A stretch of 64,000 nucleotides of DNA, from positions 47,501 through 111,500 of the forward strand of contig CAJNDS010001524.1 in assembly GCA_905221605.1 (NCBI GenBank), read 5' to 3'. The notes beneath the pieces are model-generated. The model saw only the letters and a list, made by a program, of their open reading frames with translations. It was not told the DNA's origin and made no database searches. Made by a program: the position numbers and the translations under genes. This DNA is from Symbiodinium natans (lineage: Eukaryota; Sar; Dinophyceae; Suessiales; Symbiodiniaceae). Below, one piece after another: positions 31,598 to 41,265 of this stretch (its first letter is position 1; every line of letters begins with the position of its first letter).

Positions 31598-32242
31598 TCA
31601 CATCCGACGTGACATGGCCATGTCTAAAGCTTTGATAATCGATTCAAAGCGAGGTCTCCAAGGAATCTGATCGCCGATTGGTGCTGGCCGACGCCGAGAA
31701 GGCGGGTCAGCCGGATTGAGTTTTGAAGGCACATATTTGAAGATCGGGATGAGACCGTGGATGACTGCGTGCTCCCAGAACAGTTCCACCAAGGCGCGCA
31801 TGTCCCATGAAGAGCTGGAGCCACGACGTAACGCCCCCAGGGCTGACATGTTGTCTACAAAGAAGACTGCGCGACGCCCAGACAACTGCCGAACGAAGAT
31901 GCGCGAGGCACAGATGACGACCAGGGTCTCGAAGACGCAGATTTGTGTGCGACGTCTTTTCAATCTAGGAATGATCTCAGGCGGAGCTCGGCCACAAACC
32001 CATTGTGATGAAGATGATGTCACACACACCGCTCCTAACCCACCACGCCCACAAGCATCCGTGTAGATCAGGACTGACTCCGTCTGCGACAAACCAAACG
32101 GAGTAACCCGAACCGACACAGCATCCATGTGATTTGACCACCAGAGTAAATCCGCGATGGCTTGATGACCACTCTCGGACCTGTTGATGCACGCCTGCAA
32201 GATGACATGTAGCAATTTGACCCCAGATAGCCCAAGCAGCAA
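31598..32242 (-). CDS. RNase H domain, frame-shifted from RT
   Basis: Contains VLIYTDACGRGGLGAV (first Asp), ETLVVICASRIF (Glu), VFFVDNMSALGALRRG (second Asp) and YVPSKLNPADPPSR (last Asp), the RNase H catalytic series in retroelement spacing. It is +1 relative to the RT frame, with the switch between about 32150 and 32240. A small indel that inactivated this copy is the likeliest cause; programmed +1 shifting cannot be excluded. The frame ends at 31598. Downstream minus-strand frames (31235-31546, 30657-31364) look protein-like in part but were not recognised. Confidence 0.75.
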   Translation of the reverse strand: MLLGLSGVKLLHVILQACINRSESGHQAIADLLWWSNHMDAVSVRVTPFGLSQTESVLIYTDACGRGGLGAVCVTSSSSQWVCGRAPPEIIPRLKRRRTQICVFETLVVICASRIFVRQLSGRRAVFFVDNMSALGALRRGSSSSWDMRALVELFWEHAVIHGLIPIFKYVPSKLNPADPPSRRRPAPIGDQIPWRPRFESIIKALDMAMSRRM

Positions 32243-33911
32243 AACTAAGGCGCCCAGCCAGCTTTCGAAACCGAAGGAGGTCTACGTCCGGAGAACGTAG
32301 TGTTTCAGAGATTTCCAGGCTCCACAGGGCTGCTTTGCGTGGCTCAGCAGTGAACTGCAATCCGGACCCATCCGGCAATAGAGAGACCCTGACTCCCAAG
32401 ATGTCTTGACATGGAGCCGGCATGGGAGTCTTACGCTCCTCAAGCGTAAACCCCAGAAGAGTGACCAACTCCAAGGCTGCCAACCTGCCACCGTCCGCAG
32501 CGATCAAGAAGTCAGCCCAAAACAAATCATCCACATATCGTGGGCAAAGAATCAGAAGTAGCTCCTGCAAAATGGCTGCGAGGGCAGCTCCAAGGCGATC
32601 CCACGCAAAGACGGACGCAACTCCTCCAAATGGCATGGCCAACTGCGTCGATTCCAAGACTGCCCCTTCGCAATCGCGGAATAAGACGCGTGCGAGGTCC
32701 AAGTGAGCTTCCTGGATCGGGAGGGAGCGATACGCGGCCTTGAAATCTGATTTGAGCAAGACCAAAGGCTCACCAGTGGTAGAAAGAAGACGTGCCACAA
32801 ACTCCAAATCGGAGATTCTGCCCATCCGGATCCTCCGGGACACCGAACAAGCGTCGTTGACGCGTGATTCCTTGAAATCATCTATGCAACGGACCTTTGA
32901 GACCCCCTTCGAGTCGAGCTGGGAGACACCGAACCGTCGAGTGACCACTCCGGCTTCCTGGGAAGCTGCCTCTACTGGCACTGTCATACGTCCCAGACGG
33001 ACTTCATCCATCGTCTGTCGATAGATGTCCGCATCAAGGTCCGAGGATGTTCCCGAGTGGCGGCGAAGTTGTTGAGCCCATGCGTCGCGGCCGTGCTGCG
33101 TCAGCTGGTGGATGGACAAAGAGCTAGAACGGACCTGTGAAGATGGCGCCTCCGCATCAGCCGGGATGTGACCTACAAGAGGAAAGCCATTCTGCAGATG
33201 CGTGATCAAATCAGTATCATGCCATTCAATCTTGTTGAGGCACCACTCCAGCAGACCTAGGTTGGGACCATTTTTGCCAGCAGCTTGCAGCACATCGCGT
33301 GCGTGAGGGACTGCGGTCTCCAGTAGCTCCTGAGATCGCTTGGCCACCTTTCGAGATTGCTCCCGGAGCATGGCCATCTGCTGCGCTCTGAAAGCCACCA
33401 AACCGCGACCTCGAAGAAGACATGCCTGCTTGGCACACTTGACCAATCGTGACGGGCCCGCGGGCGAGGCGATCAATCTAGGAAATGCCTCGCGCGCTGC
33501 AACCACATGTGCCTGCTGGGCAGTTCTTAACGCAGCCTCGGAGGATGATATCGGGATAGGTACATCCACAACAACATCGCGTCGACAAAATGCCGACGAC
33601 AGAGACTCGTCTGAGCTGCTGCCTGAATCGCAAATGGACTCGGAGCTCAGCTCGAAAGGCGTGTTCAGCACCCTGTCACCGTGCCCATCAGCCCGAGCGC
33701 CCGAGGCTGACGGGCAGAGCCCCCCATCTTCGGAGGGGTGAGAGCCACTTGGATATCTTCCATCGAAGCCAAAGCCGGAAAACCATTTTTGATGACCATT
33801 GGCTTTTGGACAAGCACGAAAGAGCACCAACCAGACAAGACGTGTTGAACCACTGGAACTGCAAATGTGTTGCCCGTGACACGCATGTGATCCAGACAAA
33901 AGATCAATCCC
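31977..33911 (-). CDS. Reverse transcriptase
   Basis: The frame opens at 33911, overlapping the methyltransferase frame by about 245 nt in the -1 register, again without an ATG, so a -1 frameshift is the simplest expression route. C-AAA-AAT at 33785-33791 is a near-slippery heptamer but not a canonical one. RT landmarks: VRCIDDFKESRVNDA, motif A LLKSDFKAAYRSLPI, motif B LAMPFGGVASVFAWDRL, motif C PRYVDDLFWADF (catalytic DD), then LGFTLEERKT. After about KLAGRLSFAAWAIWG (near 32240) the frame stops resembling the family and the RNase H continues in another frame; the rest of this frame to 31977 is probably spurious. The lineage cannot be fixed by eye; the PFG-type motif B and appended RNase H recall DIRS/gypsy-like elements. 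Confidence 0.85.
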   Translation of the reverse strand, partial: GIDLLSGSHACHGQHICSSSGSTRLVWLVLFRACPKANGHQKWFSGFGFDGRYPSGSHPSEDGGLCPSASGARADGHGDRVLNTPFELSSESICDSGSSSDESLSSAFCRRDVVVDVPIPISSSEAALRTAQQAHVVAAREAFPRLIASPAGPSRLVKCAKQACLLRGRGLVAFRAQQMAMLREQSRKVAKRSQELLETAVPHARDVLQAAGKNGPNLGLLEWCLNKIEWHDTDLITHLQNGFPLVGHIPADAEAPSSQVRSSSLSIHQLTQHGRDAWAQQLRRHSGTSSDLDADIYRQTMDEVRLGRMTVPVEAASQEAGVVTRRFGVSQLDSKGVSKVRCIDDFKESRVNDACSVSRRIRMGRISDLEFVARLLSTTGEPLVLLKSDFKAAYRSLPIQEAHLDLARVLFRDCEGAVLESTQLAMPFGGVASVFAWDRLGAALAAILQELLLILCPRYVDDLFWADFLIAADGGRLAALELVTLLGFTLEERKTPMPAPCQDILGVRVSLLPDGSGLQFTAEPRKAALWSLEISETLRSPDVDLLRFRKLAGRLSFAAWAIWGQIATCHLAGVHQQVREWSSSHRGFTLVVKSHGCCVGSGYSVWFVADGVSPDLHGCLWAWWVRSGVCDIIFITMGLWPSSA

Positions 33912-35062
33912 TCATCGCCAGGGAGGGCCGAAGGCCCTGCGGGAAAACCCAATGCCCGGTCCCGCTCAGCACCTGACAAGGGTCGTAAGAGATTGGAACC
34001 TTGCTCAGTGTGAATCCATTTCGCCAGCTTTCCTCTAGCAATGTTGGCATCTGAACCCTTGCGACGAAGGGACCTGCGACTACAACTGACATCGACACCT
34101 TCGGCGACCTTGGTCGCCAAGAGTTGACGCTGACTTTCCGACAGACTCGTCTTGTACACCAGCCCTCTTCGAGAGTAACTGTGCAACGACAATCTTGGAA
34201 ACGCCTTATGTTCAGGCAGCAACTCATGGGGAGAGCCTTGCGCAAACCCTCGACAGAAGGTGGCAAACCTCAAGTCTGAGGCCTGCCCGCCAGATGGGAA
34301 CTCCCACAGCGGGCGCCACCCCGGCTCCAACACAGCCGCAGCATCAACAGCAACTGCGGTCAGGGGCTCGACCCGCAAATTGGTCCAAAAACACCGCTCA
34401 CGCTCCGCAGGAAGCACAAGGGATGCTTTGAGGCAGTCGGGCTCCACACCCAGGCACTGCGAGATTGCTGCTCGCTGAGCTTTGTCTGCAGGACTGAAAT
34501 CCATCGAGACGTTTTCTAGCATGAACACGACATTGACATCGCGGAAAGCAGCTTTCAAGCGGGAAAGCAAGAATGGAAAGACAACCAACTTGTTAGACTC
34601 CGGGTCTTGAATGCCACGCCGGTTCTCTTTCGCAATCGAGAATCCCACGCAAGGTGACCCTCCAGCCACCAAGATAGACTTCAGAGACTTGAAGCGTTTG
34701 AGAAATGAGATGAGCGAGTCCACCCGTTCGCAAATCGCGAACGCTGAGCCTATCACACCCTCTGAGTCAGCCATCTGGGAAAGCCACACGCCTGCTCGGG
34801 AGTGATGATGCACCAGAAGTTTTCGACATCGAGGATCAATCTCAAACATCAAAATGAAAACCTTGGTCCCGAAGATTGGCCCGAGACCGGAATCCAGAAG
34901 GGCCTGCAACAGACCTCCCCTGCCAGAGAAAAGATCAATCACCACATGTTGCACCGCCTCAAAGGACGCATTGGTGGGCAAACCTGCTTCCGATAACGGG
35001 GCATGAATCGAAGCATCCTCCCTGGGCCCTTCCCCGTCGATGAACCCAGGAGGCGCGGTTTG
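33665..35062 (-). CDS. Retroelement-encoded DNA cytosine-C5 methyltransferase (DNMT3-like)
   Basis: Conserved motifs in order: motif I DLFSGRGGLLQAL (AdoMet binding), motif IV GGSPCVGFS with the catalytic Cys, motif VI ENVSMD with the catalytic Glu, motif VIII-like ERCFWTN, and near the C-terminus ALGFPAGPSALP and VTGNTFAVPVVQHVLS, which resemble the DNMT3 end. The frame is the same as the Gag-like frame and is continuous with it after a single TGA at 35063. No ATG precedes motif I, so it is probably made by read-through of that TGA as a Gag fusion. Established knowledge: Symbiodinium retrotransposons carry DNMTs able to methylate CG de novo. All visible catalytic residues are intact. Confidence 0.85.
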   Translation of the reverse strand, partial: QTAPPGFIDGEGPREDASIHAPLSEAGLPTNASFEAVQHVVIDLFSGRGGLLQALLDSGLGPIFGTKVFILMFEIDPRCRKLLVHHHSRAGVWLSQMADSEGVIGSAFAICERVDSLISFLKRFKSLKSILVAGGSPCVGFSIAKENRRGIQDPESNKLVVFPFLLSRLKAAFRDVNVVFMLENVSMDFSPADKAQRAAISQCLGVEPDCLKASLVLPAERERCFWTNLRVEPLTAVAVDAAAVLEPGWRPLWEFPSGGQASDLRFATFCRGFAQGSPHELLPEHKAFPRLSLHSYSRRGLVYKTSLSESQRQLLATKVAEGVDVSCSRRSLRRKGSDANIARGKLAKWIHTEQGSNLLRPLSGAERDRALGFPAGPSALPGDEGLIFCLDHMRVTGNTFAVPVVQHVLSGWCSFVLVQKPMVIKNGFPALASMEDIQVALTPPKMGGSARQPRALGLMGTVTGC

Positions 35063-36394
35063 TCACGATTTGTCTGCTCCTTTGGCACGTCGTGCTCTGA
35101 AGGACTTGAGGGCTGCCGCGTAGCGCTCAGCCGAGCGGGGATCCGCGGTGTCGAGATGAACCATTTTGCAAGTTGACCGGTCCGGGCATGTCTGTCCTTG
35201 CGCCGGGTCGTGCTTGAAACAAATGGGCATGCGTCCAGACTGCGGTGTAACAGCCTCACGTCCATCACCGTTCTTGCCTTTGTCGAGGCGAGGTTTACGA
35301 GGGTCCGCGACGTTGGGAGTTTTGTCCGGTTCGTCGATCCTGCGGGTGCGGTAGTGCTTGATGTCCAACTTGTGAGTGAGCCTGCGCAGCGGCCTATGCA
35401 AAAGCCCACTGAAACTGAAACTTTCCGAACCCCGTGTGAGCGACTGAAGCTCATAATGGAGCTCCCGCTCATAGCGGATGGCGTAGGCCAAGCCATGCTC
35501 AGCAGTCATCCGGATCAGCAAGAGCAGATGGGCGAAGACATCAGGGAACTGAATGACGCCGACAGCAGCGTGCGCCAACCAAAAATTGGACACGAGGCTC
35601 AAGAACTTCGGATTGTCAAGGTTCTCCGTTCTACGCCACTGCTTCACCAAAGCATCGCGAGCTGCTGGAGATTCTCCGTGGCCTACCCACAGAGGGACCC
35701 AAGACTCCAAGGCCGAGTCTGCGATGAAGGGGTGGTCTTGGTGCTTCCGAACATCGCGAGCTTTGAGCAACATTTTCTGCAACTTGGCCAAGAGTTGAGT
35801 GGAAGGAAACCAATCTGTCGGTAGAAAGCTGTGCGATGCCTTTGAAAGGGCCGAGGCGAGATCGAACTTGTCGACATCCTCATCGTCGGATTCATGATCT
35901 CGCAAAATAGAACTTCGAGAAGTTCGTGACTGATCCTTAGCAAATCGCTCCAAGGCCGCTGCCAATTGCGAGTTCACACGCAACTGCTCGGCAGCAAACT
36001 CAGTCTGTGCAACACGAGATGCTGAGGAATGAGCAGACACTTGACCTTGTTGTGACTGCCACGCGAGGGCCATCAGACGACGTGCCAGAGTAGAATGCAA
36101 GATGTCCATGCTAATGTCTTGATGGAGACCATGCTCTTGATTGAAGAGTTGTGTGAGCTCATCCGTGGTGAAGCCCAGCAGACGACCAGGCGAGTTGATT
36201 CCCAGAGACACCAATCGACCAACTACCTTAGTGATTTGAGGACAAGAAGCTGGATGAATGTCATGAGCGGCCGCCCAATGCATGAGGTTCTCCTTCGCGC
36301 GGTCTTCGGAATAAGGGACTGCCGCCGGCAACTCGAAAAACCATGTGTTGATGGCTCGGTCGCCTGTCGCCTGTGAGCCAATTGTGCGCGGCAA
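35063..36394 (-). CDS. Gag-like protein with CCCH zinc finger
   Basis: 443-codon frame ending at TGA (35063-35065). The N-terminal half is acidic and helical-looking with Gln/Ala/Leu stretches. The C-terminus is basic and carries C-x10-C-x5-C-x3-H (CFKHDPAQGQTCPDRSTCKM, then VH), a CCCH-type finger likely to bind RNA, as expected of a Gag/nucleocapsid. No ATG is found at the start: the frame stays open upstream to about 36616 as an Arg/Ser/Pro-rich extension, and the first in-frame ATG is codon 38 (NLMHWAAAH). The true start may lie in another frame (ATG at 36663) or need splicing. Confidence 0.6.
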   Translation of the reverse strand: MPRTIGSQATGDRAINTWFFELPAAVPYSEDRAKENLMHWAAAHDIHPASCPQITKVVGRLVSLGINSPGRLLGFTTDELTQLFNQEHGLHQDISMDILHSTLARRLMALAWQSQQGQVSAHSSASRVAQTEFAAEQLRVNSQLAAALERFAKDQSRTSRSSILRDHESDDEDVDKFDLASALSKASHSFLPTDWFPSTQLLAKLQKMLLKARDVRKHQDHPFIADSALESWVPLWVGHGESPAARDALVKQWRRTENLDNPKFLSLVSNFWLAHAAVGVIQFPDVFAHLLLLIRMTAEHGLAYAIRYERELHYELQSLTRGSESFSFSGLLHRPLRRLTHKLDIKHYRTRRIDEPDKTPNVADPRKPRLDKGKNGDGREAVTPQSGRMPICFKHDPAQGQTCPDRSTCKMVHLDTADPRSAERYAAALKSFRARRAKGADKS

Positions 36395-36817
36395 TTCTGG
36401 CCTCGAAGGTGAATGGTGCCGGGGTCGATCGTCCCGAGGTGGTGAAGGGCTCGGACGTGTAGTGGGACGTCGAGGCGAAGGAGAAACTCGCCTGCGTTTG
36501 GCACTACGTGAGTCCCCGCGACTGTCGGATGGACGACGGCGGCCGCTGGCGTGGGATGGCCCTCGAGACAGCGCACCGCCATGTAATCGCCGAGCGTTAC
36601 TGGCGCTACGGGTCTAGGCCTGAGAAGAAGGCCTTGAAAGGAAACCCTGAGGAATGGAGACATGCGAACACGATGTCCTCAGTAAAGTTTTGTATCAACA
36701 AACAGCTTTGTTGGCAACAAAAATAACAATTAATTCCCAAGGGGGATATAGTTAGGCTGCAACCCTACAGTGGGCTGTTTGGGCTTCTCGGAACTACATG
36801 CGAGCGCAGTCAACGAC

Positions 36818-37099
36818 ATGGAAGATCGCAAGAAAGCGAAGATTCATCGTAATGCGCACGCCGTTACAGCCTCCCAGCCACAGATAGACATGGAGAACAC
36901 AACAAGGTATTTACTTCGAACACCCCACCCGATAACAAAGCAATTTGCTGGGCGCGTCAGAACCTGGGATTGGGGAGTTGAGATTCCCTCAGGGCTCCAG
37001 TGGACTGAATTCTCTCGGAGGTTGAGAGCTCAGGGATACTCTGCGAGGCTTTTCTGCGATTCAGGAGCGCCCCAGCAGTACTCTGTCATAATTCTCTAG
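36818..37099 (+). CDS. Hypothetical 93-aa frame, copy 2
   Basis: Second copy of the MEDRKKAKIHRN frame. One of the base differences between the copies is silent and two change residues, so there is no sign of protein-level constraint either way. Confidence 0.3.
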   Translation: MEDRKKAKIHRNAHAVTASQPQIDMENTTRYLLRTPHPITKQFAGRVRTWDWGVEIPSGLQWTEFSRRLRAQGYSARLFCDSGAPQQYSVIIL

Positions 37100-37291
37100 G
37101 ATTCTGTGCGACATTCTCTTGGGGTGTTCAGGACTCTTTTGGAGATTCTCGGCGGGTGGGTCCTGGATGATGCACGGGCCAGAGTACAGGGGACCCGGGC
37201 AAGCAGAATGGCAGAGTTAAGCTCCAGCAATCCCCTAAACCCTAAACCCTAAACCCTAAACCCTAAATCCCCCACACCGAGGGTGGGGAAC

Positions 37292-37331
<40 letters not shown>

Positions 37332-37394
37332 CTATCTACTTTGGGAGGACTAGGACCGTTTTTCCGGGACCGGTATCTGCGCCGATTCCGTGTG

Positions 37395-38738
37395 TCACCA
37401 GCCATTCCAGCAGCATTTGTTGCCGATCAGCTTGCCACGCTCATTGTGGCACTGCATGCCGGAGTATCCACCACGGCAGGTGAGGTTCACTTTCGAGTCC
37501 TTAGTTGCTGGGTTCACAAGCCCCCCCAAAAGTGTACACTTTAGGGTTTAGGGTTTAGGGTTTAGGGTTTAGGGTTTAGGGTTTAGGGTTTAGGGTTTAG
37601 GGTTTAGGGTTTAGGGTTTAGAGCTGAGTTAGGGGACTCTCGCATCCCAAAAAGTGTAAAGTGTATTCCTTCGGCTACTAAGCGTCTGAACTCAGGCAGC
37701 ACTTGCCGCTTCCAAGGTACCTCCAGCCCAACTTCGCGCTGTCACCGAAGGCTCCTTCGCAATCTCGGGCGGAGAAGGGCTTAGGGTTTAGAGGGTTTGG
37801 GGTTTAGGGTTTAGGGTTTGGGGTTTAGGGTTTAGGGTTTAGGGTTTAGGGATTAGGGTTTAGGGTTTAGGGGTTCCGAAGGCACCTTCGCAATCTCGGG
37901 CGGAGAAGGGCCCGTCCTCGCAAGCCATCCACCTTGCTTCTCCAATAACCAAGGGAACAGAAGCCTAGACTCTATTATTCCTACCAAATAAGGAAACCCA
38001 AAAAAGCTTAAAGTTTAACTAAAGGCGAAGTAAGCCGCTTGGTGGTGCAACACTTGCCGTTGCCGAGGTACTTGAAGCCTTGCTTCTGCCCATCCCCAAA
38101 TGCGCCCTCGCACTCGCGGGCTGAGGACCCTTGTGTGCAAGTCAGCCACTGTTGCCTATGCTGAACTTGGAACCCTAGCAAACATTGTAATTTTAGCTGT
38201 TTCTTAGGATTTAAAGTGCCCTAAACCCTAAACCCTAAACCCTAAACCCTAAGAATCATTTCCAAGCACCCCTAAGTTGCGAGGCGGAGGTCAGGCAGCA
38301 CTTGCCGCTGCCGAGAAACTTCCAGCCCAGCTTGTTCCAGTCACCGAACGTGCCTTCACAGTCTCTTGAAGTGGAACCTGTTTCGCAAGTCATCCACTTG
38401 GTCGTGCAGCACTGGCCGTCGCCAACAAACTTGAAGCCTTGCTTCTTGTAATCTCCAAAAGTTCCTTCACAGTCTCTTGCACTGGAGCCTCCTTCGCAAG
38501 TGACATACTCGCCGTCCTTGCAACAGGCTCCCCGATTCATATACCAGCCATCACCACCCGAGCAGAAGGACGCGCTTCCACCATTGGCACAGCCAGCGGA
38601 CGTGCTGGAGACTTCTTGGTTGAGAGCTGACTTCTCGCTCTTCAACTCGGCGTGGACGTGCGTCTCGTGGCGGTAGCCGTTCACGCCGTAGAGGCTGACG
38701 AGCGCAAGCACGCACGAAATGACGATCTCGCGCGACAT
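37395..38738 (-). CDS. Secreted Cys-rich repeat protein gene, copy 2
   Basis: Same structure as the 29212-30591 gene: exon 1 38268-38738, exon 2 38036-38149, exon 3 from 37932, a later exon ending at 37684, last exon 37395-37499. Exon 1 differs from copy 1 by one residue (CEGTFGDY against CEGTSGDY). Introns keep the GC donors (GCTTGG, GCTTAC, GCTTAG) and AG acceptors. Intron 1 has one telomere-type unit fewer, and the intron before the last exon has several more TTTAGGG units than copy 1. Intact signal peptide and cysteines suggest both copies are functional and recently duplicated; tandem duplication is common for dinoflagellate genes. Confidence 0.75.
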
Positions 38739-39538
38739 GAGGATTTGAAAAGCGACGTAAGTGCTGAGATAGCTATTTGCTGAAGCAGCTTGAACTCAGG
38801 GCTTCAGGCAAAAAGGACATCAGGGAAGTGCAGCCGGCACGGCATGGTTTGCATGCAACAGCGTTCATACACATCATATCATTATATATATATATATATA
38901 TATGTATATTATGTATATTGTACAGTGATACTCACAGGAGAGCTACAACAGCAGGGTTTCACGGGACGGGTCGGGTGTCGTGGACGGGGGTCCCACCGTG
39001 CCGTGTTGTGGGCCCGCGGCCAAAGCTCGCAACTCGCATTGTCCCTCCCGTCCTGTGCCCGTCCCGAAAATTCCCACCGCCCAAGCTTGCAAGTGTTGGC
39101 CTTTCGGGGGCAGGTGCCTCTGAAAGTAAGAGGAGGACCGAGATGCTGTCCTCTTGTATTTGACACAAGAAACCTCACATTCAATCCTGGTGGTGCTGGG
39201 CGCGGGGCCGTCGTTGGAGGTAGCCAGCAGGGCTTTCCCCGCCCACGGCGCGCCACCTCTTGAGCAGGGAGGGTAGTTGAGGGCTCAGGGTGGGCTGGGG
39301 TTTAGGTGTTTAGTAGCTTAGCACTCTAAAAAAGGCTGTAGCTACGAATCCTGGACCAAGACTTTGCCAGGGGAAGTATCAAGAAATGCTTCTAGTCCCT
39401 TTGAAATGGTGGTATGAACAGCATCGTGGAGCCCTACATCCTACATCCGATACCCCTTAGGCTTAAAACCGTATATCCAGAAACCATAAGCCTTGCACTT
39501 GCACCACGTATCATCGCCCAATCGGGCCTAAACCCTAA

Positions 39539-39570
39539 ACCCCCCCCCCCCAAAAAAAAAAAAAAAAAAA
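39539..39570. repeat. Adjacent poly-C and poly-A runs
   Basis: About 12 C followed by about 18 A, adjoining CCCTAAA units. The A-run has no recognisable retroelement 3' end next to it. Confidence 0.9.
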
Positions 39571-39925
39571 CGCCCCAAGCCCTGACAGCACCCCACACCT
39601 TCTCGACCCCTTGGCCCCAAAACTGCCACAGGGCCAAAACCCCAGCCCGAATTCAGACTGGTTTAGGGTTTAGGGTTTTAGGGTTTAGGGTTTAGGGTTT
39701 AGGGTTCGTGGTTTCCAGGAGTCCTTCCGCGGTACTTCTTGGGCCAGTCCCAAGAAGTTTCGCGTGCCGGTGCCCGGAACTAGAACACTGCCCCTCGCGG
39801 AACGCGCCACGGGCGTAGGGCTTTTGGGCTTCAGGAAACAATCCCTATACCCTAAACCCTAATCCCTAATCCCTAAACCCTAAACCCTAAACCCTGTATA
39901 GGCTTCAGTGCGGACTATCCGAAAC

Positions 39926-40538
39926 CTTCCCAAGCTGGCACACAGAACCGCGCAAGACGGGACTCGAAGCGATTCTCTGAGCACGAACTACACTTCAACC
40001 CCGACCATATGGGGTTTAAGGTTTAGGGTTTAGGGTTTAGGGTTTAGGGTTTAGGGTTTAGGGATTAGGGTTTAGGGTAGTTCTCTAAATTCGGGACCCT
40101 GCTGCGTCCTATGTAGTACGGCAGGTTTCCACAAGGAACCCGAATTTAGAGAACTACCGCTGAACTACCCCGTATATGTAGCCGAAACCATCCCATAAGC
40201 TCAGGCCTCTGCCAGACGCCCGGGGGCCCATCCATGCTTCCCCACAAACAGGGGGGGACGCAGAGGAGTGTTTCTTGTGATGATCTAGGGACTAGAGTTC
40301 AGGGCTGAAGGGGGTTGGCAGGCTTTGAATTCCGATATTTGTTGGGAGGGATCCAGGGATTTCCGAAGAAGGCAAAAGCTTTACAACCTTGAGCTCTGCA
40401 AGGGCCTACCACCTGACAAGTGAAGTACATCAGATGGAGCCTGGTCCCTAAGCACATTGCCGAAGAAGCACGTGTTGGCTGACCTTTTTGGGGCTCCACA
40501 TGCCACTGCTCGAGGCTGAACGCCTGAGGTTCTGCCTG
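39926..40538 (-). CDS. Exon candidates 40484-40538 and 39926-39987
   Basis: 40484-40538 follows a strong acceptor (TTTGTCTTTCAG), ends at GTCAGC and reads QAEPQAFSLEQWHVEPQK. 39926-39987 lies between GTGTAG and GTTTCG and is open in two frames, one reading FVLRESLRVPSCAVLCASLG. Further minus-strand islands at 40745-40825 (VPFCRCQSFEARVQRARR) and 39712-39790 (ETSWDWPKKYRGR) look coding but their edges are unclear. No family recognised. The exons lie downstream, in sense, of the 41753 stop, so they belong to a different gene. Confidence 0.35.
40077..40157. mobile_element. Foldback element, family 5, copy a
   Basis: 81 bp with perfect 19-bp inverted ends GTAGTTCTCTAAATTCGGG. It abuts a TTTAGGG tract (40016-40078). 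A 54-bp copy is at 60444-60497; single arms near 11213 and 43559. Confidence 0.85.
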
Positions 40539-40562
40539 CTGAAAGACAAACCCTGCGGGGGG

Positions 40563-40935
40563 GGGTTGGGGTTTAGGGTTTAGGGTTTAGGGTTTGGGGT
40601 TTGGGGTTTGGGGTTTGGGGTTTGGGGTTTAGGGTTTAGGGGTTTAGAGTTTAGGGTTTAGGGTTTAGGGTTTAGGGTTCAGGGTTTCGGGTTTAGGGCT
40701 CAGGGTTTAGGATTTCGGGTCTGGGGTTTGGTGGTTTGGGGCTGATTCTTCTGGCCCTTTGGACTCGTGCTTCGAACGACTGACAGCGGCAGAAGGGAAC
40801 TTTCGGGTCCCTAACTTCGTACACCCTTGAGCCCTTAAACCCTTAATTAGGTTTAGGGTTTAGGGTTTAGGGTTCAGGGTTCAGGGTTTAGGGATTAGGG
40901 TTTAGGGTTTAAGGCTTACGGCTGAGGGTTTCGGG
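40563..40935 (+). repeat. TTTAGGG/TTTGGGG tracts
   Basis: G-strand units at 40563-40735 and 40850-40935, with runs of TTTGGGG, separated by a possible exon island. Confidence 0.85.
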
Positions 40936-40965
40936 CTTAACTAATCCCTGAAGCCCTCAGAAGTT

Positions 40966-41265
40966 CAACCCTCAACCCTCAACCCCTCAAGCCTGCCTGA
41001 ACCCTAAACCCTAAATCCTGAACCCCGACCCCTAAACCCCTAAACCCCTAAACCCCTAAACCCCTAAACCCATAAACCCCTAAACCCCTAAACCCCTAAA
41101 CCCCTAAACCCCTAAACCCCTAAACCCCTAAACCCCTAAACGCCTAAAACCCCTAAAACCCCTAAAACCCCTAAAACCCCTAAAACCCCTAAACCCCTAA
41201 ACCCCTAAACCCCTAAAACCCCTAAAACCCCTAAAACCCCTAAAACCCCTAAAACCCCAAACCCT
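40966..41265 (-). repeat. (CCCCTAAA)n, 8-bp variant array
   Basis: About 35 units, first CCCCTAAA, then CCCCTAAAA in two blocks. A homogeneous C-rich variant distinct from neighbouring CCCTAAA. Confidence 0.95.

Larger units (their letters stand above)
31100..36715 (-). mobile_element. Retroelement with Gag-like, C5-methyltransferase, RT and RNase H frames
   Basis: Minus-strand order: CCCH-finger protein, cytosine-C5 methyltransferase, reverse transcriptase, RNase H. No integrase, tyrosine recombinase or endonuclease was recognised, and no terminal repeats other than the 2.3-kb duplicated blocks on both sides. The 5' end adjoins a truncated family-1 foldback at 36716; the 3' end lies somewhere between 30.8 and 31.6 kb. 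DNMT-bearing retrotransposons are known from Symbiodinium, which supports the host assignment. A frame break in the RT/RNase H region suggests this copy is inactive, unless that shift is programmed. Confidence 0.8.
36716..39020. repeat. Duplicated block, copy 2
   Basis: Near-identical to 28501-31025. Its left end starts in the middle of a family-1 foldback, exactly where the retroelement stops. It diverges near 38937, with a TA microsatellite and a last similar patch around 38958-39020. Confidence 0.9.

Noticed and set aside
28501-39020. The 2.3-kb blocks as ordinary LTRs
   Set aside because: They contain a spliced host-type gene, copy 2 starts inside a foldback element, and copy 1 extends beyond the shared edge.
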